64,000 bases of DNA, from positions 6,642,102 to 6,706,101 of the forward strand of contig NC_136013.1 of assembly GCF_048128805.1 (NCBI RefSeq), given 5' to 3'. This stretch comes from Centroberyx gerrardi (Eukaryota > Chordata > Actinopteri > Beryciformes > Berycidae). Below are positions 1-12,958 of the stretch, piece after piece (positions within the stretch are counted from its first letter, which is position 1; the number at the start of each line of letters is the position of its first letter). Both the position numbers and the translations under genes were made by a program. The notes beneath the pieces are model-generated. The model was not told the DNA's origin. It did no database searches and was given only the letters and a program-made list of their open reading frames with translations.

Positions 1-237
1 GCCTAAATATCATACAAGTTCATAAGACTGGCTAATGTACATTTATTTACTATGTTGAAGGGTTGCCCTACACCTGCTGACCCTACTCACTGCAATCAAA
101 CTAAACTGAATATACCTGCTGTATTGGACTGGTGCATTTTAGGCTCCAATTGCTACTTACACCACCTGATATTTTGCTTTCTGGGGTATTTTATGCATCA
201 CTGTGAGGGGAGTAGGTGTGTGTGTGGGTGTGTGTGT

Positions 238-277
<40 letters not shown>

Positions 278-1113
278 CTATCATAATAATAACATGAATG
301 AAGCTCAGGCTTTCACAAATTGACTGCAGCATTTTATTTTCTGTGGTTATTTTCTTGAGCAAAACTTAGCTAACTTAGGGACATCATAACTAGCCACCAT
401 ATTGATTTACGTTCTTAACTAGCCATTACATATAGCCATAATTAACGTGCATTCTTTACTAGCACTTCATCTCATCCCGTTTTAATATTAAGTGCTGACT
501 CCGCCCACCCGGCCAGTTTCGGCGTACGCCGGTAGCAATTACAAGTGGACCCTATCCTACAGTCCCTGCTCTCAGCGGAGGGAGGGAGCTACGCTGTGTG
601 TGGGAAGCGCTGTGACCGTCAGACCTCTCTGGATTAGACAAGCAAGTAGAGAAAACCGGCATCAGCCGAACCAATTTATTGCCAAATGCTTTGGGATTCA
701 ACACATTAACATTGCTTCCCATGGTCAGAAAAAGTCGGCAGATTTGTCGCTAGTCGCTTTTGAGAAATAAAGTCGCCAGGGGGGTCTGAAAAGTCGCTAA
801 GTCTAGCGACAAAGTCGCCAAGTTGGCAACACTGGATCCGAAACTTTGGACACTTTCTGTCGTTTTCTCTGGCCTGTCTCTTCTCTTCGCCCCTCGCTAT
901 TTTCTCTCTCTTTCTCCAGCGCGTTGTGCAACAGTAATAATCATCCGTGCGAAACACTGAGTGTGTATATAGTTATATGGATTAAACGAAGCTTCGATGC
1001 AAAGAATTTGCATCGATGATTTTTAGTAATCGAGTTACTCGAGTTTCTCGAGGAATCGTTTCAGCCCTAGACTACAGTGACACAATTGATTTATTTGTAA
1101 CACAATCTTCCAG
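1..1113. other. intron of afg1l with repeats
   Basis: No coding exon of AFG1L is recognisable here, so this is read as an intron whose 5' exon lies outside the window. It holds a GT-rich microsatellite (about 214-277). From about 731 to 1075 it holds sequence typical of dispersed fish DNA repeats, with short self-complementary motifs such as AATCGAGTTACTCGAG. The rest shows nothing I can name. Confidence 0.6.
214..277. repeat. (GT)n microsatellite
   Basis: Imperfect GT/GGGT run followed by an uninterrupted TG tract; simple-sequence repeat inside the afg1l intron. Confidence 0.95.
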
Positions 1114-4100
1114 GTCACTGATATCGCTGATGCCATGATTCTCAAGCAGCTTTTTGAGAACCTGTTCCTGAACGGTGTTGTTGTGGTAGCCACCTCTAAT
1201 CGTCCCCCAGAAGGTGAGCAGCAAGTGGCGTGACATTTCCTCAATGCATTTTGTCTGCTGGAGTGCCTTCAGAAACTATTCAACCCCCCCTGACGTTTTC
1301 TGCATTTTGAGGCATTACATCCTGAATTCAAAATAGATTGAATTTGTTTTTTTTGGCACTGATCCCCACAATAACCCATAATGTCAAAGTAGATTTTTTG
1401 TTTACATTTTTTACAAATTAATTGAAAATGAAAAGCTGAGATGGTTTGAGTCAAGCATTCAACTCCTTTGCAGCAACACTACAAAATCCAAATTCCTTTG
1501 AATGTTCTTAAGATGTCTGTATAATTTGATTGGAGTCCATTTTTTATTATGTAGAATGTAACATATATGTCCCACAGATGACGGTGCATGTCAAGAGCAG
1601 AAACTCCAAAATGAAATCCAAGGAACTGTGTGTACAATTCAGGGACAGAAATGTAAGGAATCACAGATCTGGGGAATGGTATAAAACAATTTCTGAAGTT
1701 GTGGGAGTTGACTTGAGCACAGTAGGCTCCATCATTAAGAAATAGATCAAATATGGAACTACCCACACACTGTCTAGAGCTGGTTCCAACCAAACAGGAC
1801 AAGAAAAACCTTGTTCAGGGAGGAGACAAGAACCTAACTGCAAAATACCACAAAATGCAGAAAAAGTTAAGGGGTGTTAATACTTTCTGAAGGCTCTGTA
1901 CTTTTAAAGTTTAACTAGAATAATCAAAGCAAATGGGAAAACATCTTATGACCACCACTCTTTTTTCCTCAGACTTGTATAAAAATGGACTACAGAGAGT
2001 CAACTTCGTGCCTTTTATTGCCGTGTTGCAGGTAAGGAAAAGTAGAAGTAATTAAAGAGCTGTGGCTTTGACATGCCTCAAGCATATGTGCTGCAGTTAG
2101 AAATTAATGACAGCAGTTGCCATTTGTGATAAGCTTATTGAAACTTCTGTCATAATCTTTATATTTTAAAGGCATGTATTGGTAATCATTTTTCCCTCCC
2201 ATGCAGCAATATTGCCAAACTCTTCGCCTGGATTCTGGGATAGATTACCGCAAAAGGAATAGGCCATCCGCTGGAAAACTCTACTTTCTGTAAGTAATGC
2301 ATGACGCAAACCAATCAATAACTGTACTGGATTTATCTGGAATGTGTGTATTCAGGATTATTTTTGTTCACTGATCACTGCAAGCCAGTAGTATAAATGT
2401 TTGGTGTTTTTTTTAATGTTGCCTTATTACATTTTAATGCAGCTCAAGCGAGGCGGATGCAGAAGCTACACTAGACAAGATGTTCGATGATCTGGCGTTT
2501 AAACAGAACGACAGTAAGTGGATTTGCACATGAGCGTTTAACTTTGTAATGCTGTGGCTGATATTAGGGGATTTTCTTGTCCGTTTTGTTGCTATTGCCT
2601 CAGAAATTGAAACCTTTTGTATTGTGATGTGTTTTTACCATAATGCTTTTTCCCCACAGTAACACGACCAAGGGTGCTGAACGTACATAACAGGAAAGTG
2701 CGTCTGAACAAAGCATGTGGGACCATAGCAGACTGTACTTTTGAGGAGCTGTGTGACAGAGTAAGTGTCTCGGCCCTTTATTTTTTGTGAAATTCATGGA
2801 ATCCACTGATGGCATAGGTCTACATTTATCATCCTTAAAAGAGTGCGACTGCTGATCTGGCTTCTTTTGGTCTTTCTGTGGCTGCACATTTTCAAATTTA
2901 CTGTTTTGTTCCATTTATTGCTTTATTGGCAATATATTTTTAGCATCTGATTACCGACAGGACACACTGACAGATCTGGATGCACAAAAATCTGTTTTTT
3001 TCACATTTCTCTTTGTTTGTAGGTGGGCCACTGCGCTCAGACCAGTCAGTGCATTATTTTTGTATGAAATGTCCATTAATAAGAATGGAATCACACTCAA
3101 TCAGTAAGGATATTTTTAAGCATAATTTATTTAATGATGGACAAAATGTTTTCGGCACTCTGGCCGTCATCAGTGTCCCAGGTTGTTCACATTGCTAACA
3201 GATCTTTAAAACCAGATGTGGAAGTCATCAGGCTTCTATTATGATTGGAATTATACATGGTGTTGACACAATCCAGCCATAATGCCCTAAAGAGCAATTT
3301 AAAGAGATGGAGAGGATGAGCAGGGACATGTATTTAAATGCATACACCCACAGGAATCTTATAACAGGCATTTTCAGGCCAAGTGTGGATGATCAAATCT
3401 AAAAAATCACATGGAAATGAAAAGTGTACAGTAACGTTAGCCAGTATAGAGTCCTGGCCATGGATACAAGTGATTCTAGATCAGAAATCCTACTCTTAAT
3501 ATGTTTATATTTATATTTTCCTACCTTTTAATATGTTTATCTTGTGTTGGTTTGGTTTTTACTGTCTGTCATTCAACTGCTGGCTACTACAACTAAGGTT
3601 CCCTTCCGTGAAAATTAAAGTTATTCTATCCTATTCTTGATAACTACAAGCCGTGGTACTGGTGACACCTAGTTGAATGGACCTGAGATAATTACTTAAT
3701 GTGCTGTTTCAGCCTCTAGGGGCCAGTGACTACCTGGAGATGTCCAGGCTGTTTGACACCATCTTTATCCGACACATTCCTCTGCTGACGCTGAACAAGA
3801 AGACTCAAGCCAGGCGGCTCATAACGCTTATAGACACCCTCTATGACCATAAGGTACATCGCAGTTATTCATTTTCTTGAAGGCCTTCAGACACACTTGA
3901 CCTATTGTAAATAACTGAATTTTAGCAGTGTTTTGTATGTTAATGGTTCATTTTGTCTTGATTGAGGTGCGGGTGGTGATTCTGGCAGATCACCCGCTGG
4001 AGGATATTTTTGTGCACGGTGGGGATCATGATCACGACGAGAGTCACATCCTCATGGACGACCTGGGGCTGAAAAGGGTAAGCGCTCCGACTTTGTTTTC

Positions 4101-4943
4101 TCAGCTAAACCTGTTTTTCATGTTCACTGCATACTCGGAAGTGGAAAATGTGGCTAATCAAACTGGCTGGAGTTGTTGGCTGTCAGTCAGTAGAACTTGC
4201 AACACAGGACTGAAAAGAAATCAGTCCACCAGATGTGTGGTGTGAATGGCCTTTTCTGTTGATTTGCATGACAGACTGAACTCCTTAAATATGCTGCTGT
4301 ATATTAAAGTAGATGAGCGTATACTTAGTATTGAAACATCAAAGAAAAGAATCTAATGTACAAGGATTTTCTTTTTTTATTGTGTTTTTATTAGGAATTT
4401 GAAAGCAGATCTACATGAAAAGACAAATTCACAAACTTCCACTTTTTTTTTTTTTATTATAACAATCCCACCCTCTCTTAATTCCCCTCCCTCTCGAACA
4501 GTAAAATAATCATAATAAAATTACATTTAAAAAGAAAAACAAATGACAAGGCTGATATTGGAAAAAATATATTAATTAGAGCGAGCATCATATCCACAGT
4601 TGACATCTATACAAGGATTACAGAAAGACTACAATGATTTTCTATTTAATGAATTAATTTTAGGGAATACCATTAGGACTCTTTCATCTAAAGTAACATT
4701 TTAAGTATGGGTGGCCTCAGAGGGAATCGAACCCCTAACCCTGGCAGATGTAGTGCCATCCTGAGTTAACTCATTAATCTAATTATTACACTGTTGTTTT
4801 AACAGGACTCAGCCAGCGGCCTGTCCATCTTCACCGGAGAAGAGGAGGTGTTTGCCTTCCAGAGGACAGTGTCCCGTCTTACAGAGATGCAGACAGAGGA
4901 GTACTGGGTGGAGGGGGACAGAAGCACGAAATCGCAGGTGTAA
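1114..4943 (+). CDS. afg1l: AFG1-like ATPase, mitochondrial (3' part of gene)
   Basis: C-terminal two thirds of AFG1L/LACE1, a mitochondrial AAA+ ATPase implicated in protein quality control and turnover of respiratory-chain subunits. Eight exons are visible: 1114-1213, 1973-2031, 2207-2289, 2443-2513, 2660-2760, 3713-3853, 3967-4077, 4806-4943. All have AG/GT borders and matching phases. Recognisable blocks are [18 protein letters not shown], the sensor-like [48 protein letters not shown] and the C-terminal [13 protein letters not shown]. They agree along the length with vertebrate AFG1L. Walker A, Walker B and the mitochondrial presequence must lie on exons left of the window. The stop is TAA at 4941. 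An ATTAAA at 5119-5124 is a plausible poly(A) signal. Lying just upstream of FOXO3 on the same strand matches human 6q21. The gene is partial only because of the window edge. Confidence 0.95.
1260..1899 (+). mobile_element. Degenerate Tc1/mariner-type transposon remnant
   Basis: The ends form an inverted pair. AGTGCCTTCAGAAACTATTC is near 1262 on +, and its imperfect reverse complement is near 1880-1897. Between them the reading frame from about 1611 ([15 protein letters not shown], then [20 protein letters not shown]) resembles the N-terminal helix-turn-helix of fish Tc1 transposases. It hits a stop at 1743, and the catalytic DDE part is absent. The element is about 640 bp, against about 1.6 kb for a full Tc1. 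It is therefore an internally deleted, dead copy lying in the intron 1214-1972. The TA target duplication is clear on the right side only. Confidence 0.8.
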
Positions 4944-6982
4944 CATTCGGAAAAGTCACAGGCTGTACTCCACAAGTCTCCGATCTGCCAAAAATCAGCC
5001 AAGACAACACTACTCCTACTCATCTTATCCAGCTGGGCCCGCACAAACCGAACGGCACAGTCCAACATGATGTGTGCAAAACTTGTACATAGACTCGCTG
5101 CAAAGTATTTATTGACTTATTAAAGCCTTTTATCATTTTATTCTGCCATTGCACTTTACATAGTGTGTACAGATCATTTTTAAGATTAACCTTTGGGGGG
5201 TGTCATTGCTTTCAACTCTGTATTGTAACGGTCCAACTGTATTTACTTTTGTTTATCCCATGGGAAAGAGTTGGTGGACTTTTGGAAATGGAATCCCAAA
5301 GGACTTTTATGAGAATTTAAGAGGCATTTTAAGCTATCTCTATTGAGATGTGTTATGTTTTTGAAAAGTATGATGTATTTCAAGGAGGTGTATATGATTC
5401 TAACACTGTAAAATCTGAATACAGTGGCAACAGAATGGTCGGGGGTCTATTTCTGATTATTTATGGAAATGTTTTTTGTGAAATATTTATCTTAGAACAT
5501 TTCACAGATGCATGGTACAATAACACTGGGTATTTTAATTTGTCTGGCATATAAAAGGGCACTGGAATCTCACTCAAAACATAGAAAGCAGGAGAGGAAG
5601 TGTTTTAGTTTAAAGGGCCATTAAATTTTTTTCTCTGTATCTAGTGTGATAAATGAGGCCAATAACAATTCAAGAGGTTCACATTACTGCAGTTGATTTA
5701 TGTTTAGTTTGTTGCCAATGAGCATTACTCTTCTGCTTTATTAAAAAACAAAAATCACTTTAATACACACTGCCCTAAAAGGCAAAGAGCAGAACTGTGA
5801 GAGAAAAGTACTTAAGAGTTGTATCTCCTGTCCCAACAAAAGTATCAATAGTCCAGAAGTCGATTTATTTAGTAGAATTCGTGATTATCGTTTTTGTGGA
5901 TATTAAATCTAAACCCTTTAAAGCACAAAATAAGTTACTGCTGTTTGCTATTTTAGAGCATTACTGTTTTCAACAACTGTGAACAGTGTGAAGGAGCTCA
6001 GATGTTTATTGAAGTTAGTAACAGTGTTGCAACTTTCAGCTTGCAACAACATAACATTGCACTGTAATAGTGATGCTGGCCTTATATCATTCCTGACCAT
6101 ATTTCATACCACAAAACACTCAAACAGTTAATGCTATGGTGACATGACAGTAAAGGTGCACACAACTGATGGCTATTATGTCATTGCTGTCAGGCGACAT
6201 GTACATGCTGTCGCTTTAATTTCTGCCGGGGGGGGGGCAGGTCTTTTTCTCTCCACTTGGACACGGAGCGTTTGCGCCACCACAGCAATAGATTGAATGA
6301 ACTGTTTCAGCAGACTGCTGGCCATAGGGGCTGCCATGCTGGACTATTCAAGATGCGAGAGATGAGCTGCCAGAATGCATCATTTTTAGCTCGGAGAGGC
6401 TGCTTTTGAGCTTCGACACACATTTCTCCAGCAGCTTTTCAGGAGCGGGGCCTATTGAAGCCAACCTCCGCTCCGCCTTGATGGTCTCCAGACAGCAGCA
6501 CACTGGCAGCTCGCTGCACGGATGATAAAGAACTTGGGAAAGGAAACGGTCAAGATGGCAGCGGAATATACGGAATGATTAAGCTGATGTGGTGACACTA
6601 ATGTTGTAATATTTTTGGCATGCATGTCGCAGGATCGCGATTCAGGACGGGCGCTTGTAAAGGAACGCCGTTTGGATTCCTTCAAGAGTCGCTGCTGACT
6701 CTTCCTAACTACACATTTCGCGAAATTGCAATGCATTTCCACAGGGGTGTGGGCTGTGCGCTGGAAATGGCAATATTTTGTTAATGCTGGTCATCCCGAC
6801 CCGTTTGTCTGGGACGGATAAGCGTCTGCGAGAGGACAGACACGTGCTGGCCTGGGCTACAAGGTGGACATTTGCATATCGTGCATAGTAAATTGTTAAC
6901 GAAGCCAACCGACAACATTGATGGAATGCGACCTGAGTGATTTTCTAACCCTTTGTGCAACGACCGAGATATTGCGATTAAC
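4944..6982. other. afg1l 3' UTR, intergenic region and foxo3 promoter/5' UTR
   Basis: The afg1l 3' UTR probably ends shortly after the ATTAAA at 5119. From about 5200 to 6200 the sequence is AT-rich and I see no gene. From about 6220 the composition becomes GC-richer. It includes a G run at 6230-6237 and short upstream ATGs (for example a 7-codon frame 6555-6578), consistent with the foxo3 promoter and 5' leader. The transcription start cannot be fixed from sequence alone. Confidence 0.5.
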
Positions 6983-9900
6983 ATGGCCGAGGCATCGCAC
7001 AATGAACCTCCCTTAAATGTTGAAATAGATCCAGATTTCGAGCCCCAGAAAAGGCCACGGTCCTGCACTTGGCCCCTGCCTCGTCCGGAGTCTGGTGCGG
7101 GCAAGCCCGGAACAAATGACACTGACGTAATCCCAGAAGAAGAGGATGATGAGAATGACACAGAGAGCGGCGTCGCTCAGAAAGCCAGTGTTAAACCCCG
7201 GGAGCTGAGCGGCACCTCGCAGCCCGTGGAGGTGCAGGGTGGCTCCTGCAAGGAGGAAGGCACCGACGGCTCCCCTTCATCCACACAAACCCCCGCCGCG
7301 GCTCTCAGCGGCTCCGCGTCCCAGCAGCTGAGGAAGTCCTCTGCCCGCAGGAATGCCTGGGGCAACTACTCCTATGCAGACCTCATTACCCAGGCCATTG
7401 AGAGCTCCCCCGAGAAAAGGCTCACATTGTCCCAAATCTATGACTGGATGGTGAGGTCTGTGCCATATTTCAAGGACAAAGGCGACAGCAATAGCTCTGC
7501 TGGCTGGAAGGTGAGTGGTGACATGGTTTCTGTCATCATAACAAAGAAAGACCATACTGTGGTGTGAAGGCACACAAAGCATCAGCCTCTCATTGAAGGA
7601 GCAAGGTGCAACACCAGGTTGTTGTTGTTTACAGTGGCATATGACTGATAACGATACCACCTCCATTTTCAGGGGTTTCTTGGTGTTATAAGGTTCCTTT
7701 TGACTCATATTTGGGTGTCACTCGTGATGATCTGATCGTGATCTGAAGTACTAGTGTTGTCTGCATTACAGATAATAAGTGGACAAATGTGTGGCTGCCT
7801 GATAGGCACAGGGCGAGTCTGTGCTTTACTGTCAAATGACATCTAACCCAGGCCAGGCCAGTGTCAAAACACAAGGGTACAAGGCTAGTAGTCTGTACAT
7901 TATATTGCAAATATAATGTACAGACTCTTAGTTCTGCACCTACAAATCTAAGCACATACAAATCCAGTTCTGGACCTCAGTTAAAGGCAAGGTAGTTACT
8001 ATAAAGCATGACAATTAGACTCAAAACATGTAGGCAATGCAAAGTGAATGTGACTTTCATCTGAGCTGTACACACTAGTGTAGTATTGGGGCTTCTTACA
8101 AGCTGCAGTAGGGTCCTGCTTCTGTTTGATTTTAAGGATTAGTTTGGCCTGGAAAACCAATTCATCTGTCATGGAATCAAGTCTGATGAAAGCTCTGAGC
8201 TTTGCAGGATTTAAATGGGGGGGAAAAACTCTGGAAATAGGTTTGTAATCCTGCACAACTGTAGATGTGAGATGCAGGCCTATTCTGGGGTTTCTTCAGT
8301 GAACTGAATAATCTGCACAATATTGTCAGTTTAGTTAGGTAATGTATTGGCTTGCTGGTTGTCAGTATCTCAATCCATTCAGGTTTGCATGCTCCTGTGC
8401 TACCAGAAACGTTCAGTGGCTGCAAACAAATATTGTCTCACACAGGAAAGGGTTAATGTTAGGGTTTCAGAAGTGCTGACATCAGCATTTCCTAGGAGAT
8501 GCTTTGTAGCCGTGTGTGACATTCAGCAATTAGCTTAAGGTTGGTCATCTACACAAGGGTTGGGAGGGACAATATGCATAAAGTCCTAATCATATCCAGC
8601 TTGAGACTGAAGTACAGTAAATACAGACCCACCCCCCTCTCTCCCATTGGGATACCATGATAACACAATCCGTTTGATTCCAGAGTCCATGATGAGATTT
8701 GTGTGCAGCTTTATAGGTTAAATTTTCCATATTGTAATTGGATTGTCTTTAATTCAAGCTGAATATTCACTCCCTATGGATGTGTTTAGCACTGTATAAT
8801 GTGCTGCTCTCTACACAAGCTCTCATATTAGAATACCAGCACTAGCATCATAGGCCAGCCAGTGGCACTGGCTGCTGGGTGCCACACCATCTTTCATGTG
8901 GCCAGGGCACGAGAATCAATCAGCCGACTATAAATTATGTAGGTCAATGTGTAGCAATGTGAGAGAAGTTCACTGTTTCACGTTGGATGTGGCTGTGGCT
9001 GAACTGGCATTGCTCCAGTCCCTGCTCAGAACGAGGCTTTGCTCAAAGGGTGCTGCAGCACTGCTGTGACTGTGTGGGGGAGGGGAAGGCAGGAGTTTGC
9101 TCTTTGTGATTTATCTTTTAAATGCTATACGGCTCATGCTGTATGTACCAGCACAGTATACAGGAAACAGACATTTCCCAGTAGCTGAACAAATACAATA
9201 TGTCTAGCCCTTTCTTTTCAGTAGGCCTAGTAGTTACACAGCATACTGTCCTTTTACCACCCAGGAAATGACAGGAATGTTGTGTAGGTCATCAGGTTGT
9301 TATACATGCGGTCCTGGTTTACTGTATATCTTACCAAACCGTGGTGCAGCTGTTGCAGCCTTGATGGTGCTACTATTCGCTATAATGAAATGGTAAACAT
9401 TATGTTGCGATATTTGTCTCGCTTTACTAATGTGTGTCAGTTTTGAAAGACAAAGGCTGCAGGAGACGTGTCAGCACATTAGGCTGTATAGTGTAGCATT
9501 TAATTGATACAGGCTAACACAGTTCAAGCCTAGTTGACAAATCTGATATCAGATATCATTGTTGTTGACAGTGCAAGACACTTCTTGGGGGGGAAATGTC
9601 TGAAATAGATATGCTCTACTCAATTTGATTACTTGGAACTTGTCTCTACTGAAAACAAGCTATTCTCACTCTCCCCATCCATATATCCAGCCTGACAACA
9701 GAAAGTCTTTGATGTTCCTAGAAGCAAAGAAAAGACAAAATGCAATTCAGGGGATTTGAAGGTCTTGTTCTTATTACTTGGTTGACCATAAGGAGCCAAA
9801 AGCACCCAGGGTCTTTTATTGTTAGATGCACCTAAACAAACATTTAAACAGCAGAAAGCTTAAATGAAATTGGACTGCACAGTTAATCATAAAACATTTG

Positions 9901-12900
9901 AAACTGCTGAAGGGCCAAGGGCTCAATCCATTTTACACGAGGCGGCATAGTTTGATTAGTGCACAGTGATTTTGCACTGGATGCCGTATTTCTTAGTACA
10001 CAAACTCAGTGCAACCTCAAAACCAATTCTTAAATACCAAATACAAAATACAAGGAGATTGGTTAAGTGGTGGTGAAAGCACACATGTTCTGAAGGACCA
10101 GGGTTCTCACCATATAGAATAGGGACATCAATGCCTATAGTTTTGCTGTAGTTGGCCTAAGTCAATATTTCGCTAGAGTTAGTCAAAACTGTCAATTGTG
10201 GGTTGGAGGTGTACTTTCAGTATGCAAATAATGCATAACATTTCCCCTTATGTTTACTTGCCCATGTTTTCATCCAAATTCAAAAAGAGCAAATCTCATG
10301 AGCAAAATGTTTCCATCATATATCAACCCAGCCTATTGGTTATGAAAACGGAAATAGAACTAATGGAAATGGACAAGTTCCCTGAAGTTGCAGACCGGTC
10401 ACTGATACTGTAGTGGAAGGAATGGGCATGGTTTTGTGAAAGCCACCAACACGCACACTAGTGAAAATGAGTTAAAGATTGGGTTAAGTGAGAAATCTAG
10501 CCCAACTAAATGACCATTGGTTTATTCTGAATGGTTGGCAAATCCCATCAACCTTGCCAGCTAACTTAGGTGAAGCAAAAAAAAAGAAATAAGCTAGGAG
10601 GCACCTGAGCATTAGGTCTAAGAGTCAGTCACATGTGTGTCGTAAGTGATGAAAGTGCTTGCTAGGTGACCTAATCCTGTAATTGGCTTTGAGCAAGGGC
10701 TTTGCTAGAAGTTTGATGTCAGCAGGCCATTGCCATTGACTCATAGTATACATGAGAAGACTGTGGCCAATGCTTGATCTCCCATTCATCACAAAGAGAG
10801 CGCCTCCCTTCAAAGCTGCGTTTAGGTTCCATGGTGTTTTTGTTTAGACTGTTTACATCCCTTTCTAATTGGAATGTGTATGTATTTGGTTGTTTAGTGT
10901 TTGACTAGTATAGTCTTCTGAGAGATGGACTATGGATTTAAATAGGACCTCGGTTCACTAAAGTTAATTCAAGCTTATGAGGATTATACTGGACCTCTCC
11001 CAGAACTGTCCTATGAAGTTGGCCTTTCCACTGCAGAGATCACTGCAGTTTCTCCTCTGTTACTGCAGTGTCATTTAGTGTGGGCTGAGCATACTGGCTC
11101 CAGCTGTTTAATTTTGTACATGGTTGGGAATATCTCCAGGGAAATCCTGTAGACCTTTCATAGCAGCCAGAAATAGGTCATGGTGTGAGGTGCAAGGAAG
11201 TCTCTCTTAGAAGACATTTTGATCACCTGCAGTGTTAGCATTGTTCACAATGCTTGGTGCTGATAGTTTGTTTAGTACCAAAAAATAAAGCCTGAAATAG
11301 GCCGACAGCATTGAATGTTGCCTGTTTATAGTCTTCAGTTTTACTCATAGTGGAACGTTGATCACAAACGCATTTCTTACCTTTATACAAAGTACATAGA
11401 CCTATAAGCAAACTACTGTATATAAGACTTTCCAAACTTACATGAATAATAGCTGCACAGCAAGGCTGCTAATCTATGTAAAGGTTTAAAATGGTCCTGT
11501 AGGTGTGTACAATTCATATTTTCATAAGTGCTTTAAGAAATAATGCTATCATACATAAAAACATTTTTTATAAAACCTGAATATGTGCATTTCTAAGTCT
11601 GTCTTTATGCACTTTCGTTGCAGAACTCCATCCGACACAATCTATCCCTCCATAGTCGTTTTGTCAAGGTCCAGAATGAAGGAACAGGGAAAAGCTCCTG
11701 GTGGATGGTCAACCCAGAGGGTGGGAAAGGAGGCAAAGCTCCACGGCGACGGGCTGTATCCATGGACAACAGCAAGTACATCAAGGGTGCTAGAGGCCGT
11801 GCCACCAAGAAGAAAGCCTCGCTGCAGGCGGCCCAGGACGGCAGCTCAGAGAGCTCTTCAAGCCTCTCCAAATGGACGGGAAGCCCCACCTCCCGCAGCA
11901 GTGACGAGTTGGATGCCTGGACAGACTTCCGCTCCCGGACCAATTCCAACGCCAGCACACTGAGCGGCCGTCTCTCCCCCATCCTGGCCAACCTGGAGCT
12001 GGACGAGGTGCCTGACGATGACTCGCCCCTCTCCCCGATGCTCTACTCCAGCCCCAGCAGCATGTCGCCCTCCACGGGGCCCACGGGCCTCTCTGACCTG
12101 GCAGGTACCATGAACCTCAACGACGGGCTCTCTGACAACCTGATGGACGATCTCTTGGACAATATCAGCCTGACGGCATCCCAGCAGCCTCCTCCTGGAG
12201 AGGAAGAGAGTGGAGCCAATGGGCAGGGGAGCTCAGTGTTTACGTTCAGCTGCTCAGGAAGCAGTCTGGGTAGCCCCTCTGGCAGCTACGGGCCTAACTC
12301 TCTTTTTAGCCCTCCGTCCATCACAAGCCTGCGGCAATCACCCATGCAGACCATCCAGGAGAACAAGCAGACCACCTTCTCCTGCATCCCTCACTTCAGT
12401 GATCACCAGACCTTGCAGGATCTGCTCAGCCTGGAGTCCCACAGCCACAGCAATGTCATGCTCACCCAGTCCGACCCTCTGATGTCGCAGGCCAGCACCG
12501 CCATCGCTCTGCAGAACTCCCGCCGCAATGCCATGCTGCTCCGCAAAGACCCTATGTTGGTGAACCAGGCTGGTGCAGGTCAGGCCCAAAGTTCATCAGT
12601 GCCTGGTTGGCAAGCTGGCTTGTCAACCTCTGTCAATGGAGGTCTGGGGCTGAGCAGCGACGCTGGCCACGCTGATGCTAAGCAGCAGCACCTGAAGTCT
12701 CCCAGCAAGAACGCCTCTATGCAGCTTGGCCCGGGTCTGTCCGCTCAGGACCGCTTTCCTGCCGACCTGGACCTAGACGTGTTCAATGGCAGTCTTGAGT
12801 GTGACATGGACTCTATCATCCGCAATGAACTGATGGATGCAGATTGCCTGGACTTGAGCTTTGATTCTCACCTCACCTCTGCCCAGAATGCTAACAGGAA

Positions 12901-12958
12901 TTCAGGAAGTTTCTCCAGCTCTAAACAGACCTCACCCCAGAGTTGGGTCCCAAGCTGA
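6983..12958 (+). CDS. foxo3: Forkhead box protein O3
   Basis: Forkhead transcription factor of the insulin/PI3K-AKT stress pathway; it shuttles between cytoplasm and nucleus. Two coding exons, 6983-7510 and 11624-12958, give 620 residues (human about 673). The start is set at [10 protein letters not shown] because it aligns with the FOXO3 N-terminus; the upstream in-frame ATG at 6953 is not conserved. Visible motifs: AKT site RPRSCTW (T29), acidic PEEEDDEND, forkhead from about residue 124 ([11 protein letters not shown]) with the intron after SSAGWK, recognition helix [13 protein letters not shown], second AKT site RRRAVS (S222), basic KKK nuclear signal, third AKT site RSRTNS (S284). The conserved C-terminal activation segment is at about 555-594 ([19 protein letters not shown]), with a QSWVPS end. 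Teleosts have two FOXO3 paralogs (a/b); I cannot tell which this is. The 4.1-kb intron is short compared with mammals. Confidence 0.97.
7511..11623 (+). other. foxo3 intron 1
   Basis: GTGAGT donor at 7511 and TTGCAG acceptor ending at 11623, interrupting the forkhead domain at the position conserved in FOXO genes. I see no convincing exon, RNA gene or intact mobile element in this 4.1 kb. Any enhancers would need comparative data. Confidence 0.85.

Noticed and set aside
1530-1745. Functional Tc1 transposase gene
   Set aside because: Stop after the N-terminal domain and no DDE region; only a dead fragment.
6953-6982. Upstream ATG as foxo3 start
   Set aside because: It adds ten residues absent from FOXO3 proteins; MAEA is the conserved N-terminus.
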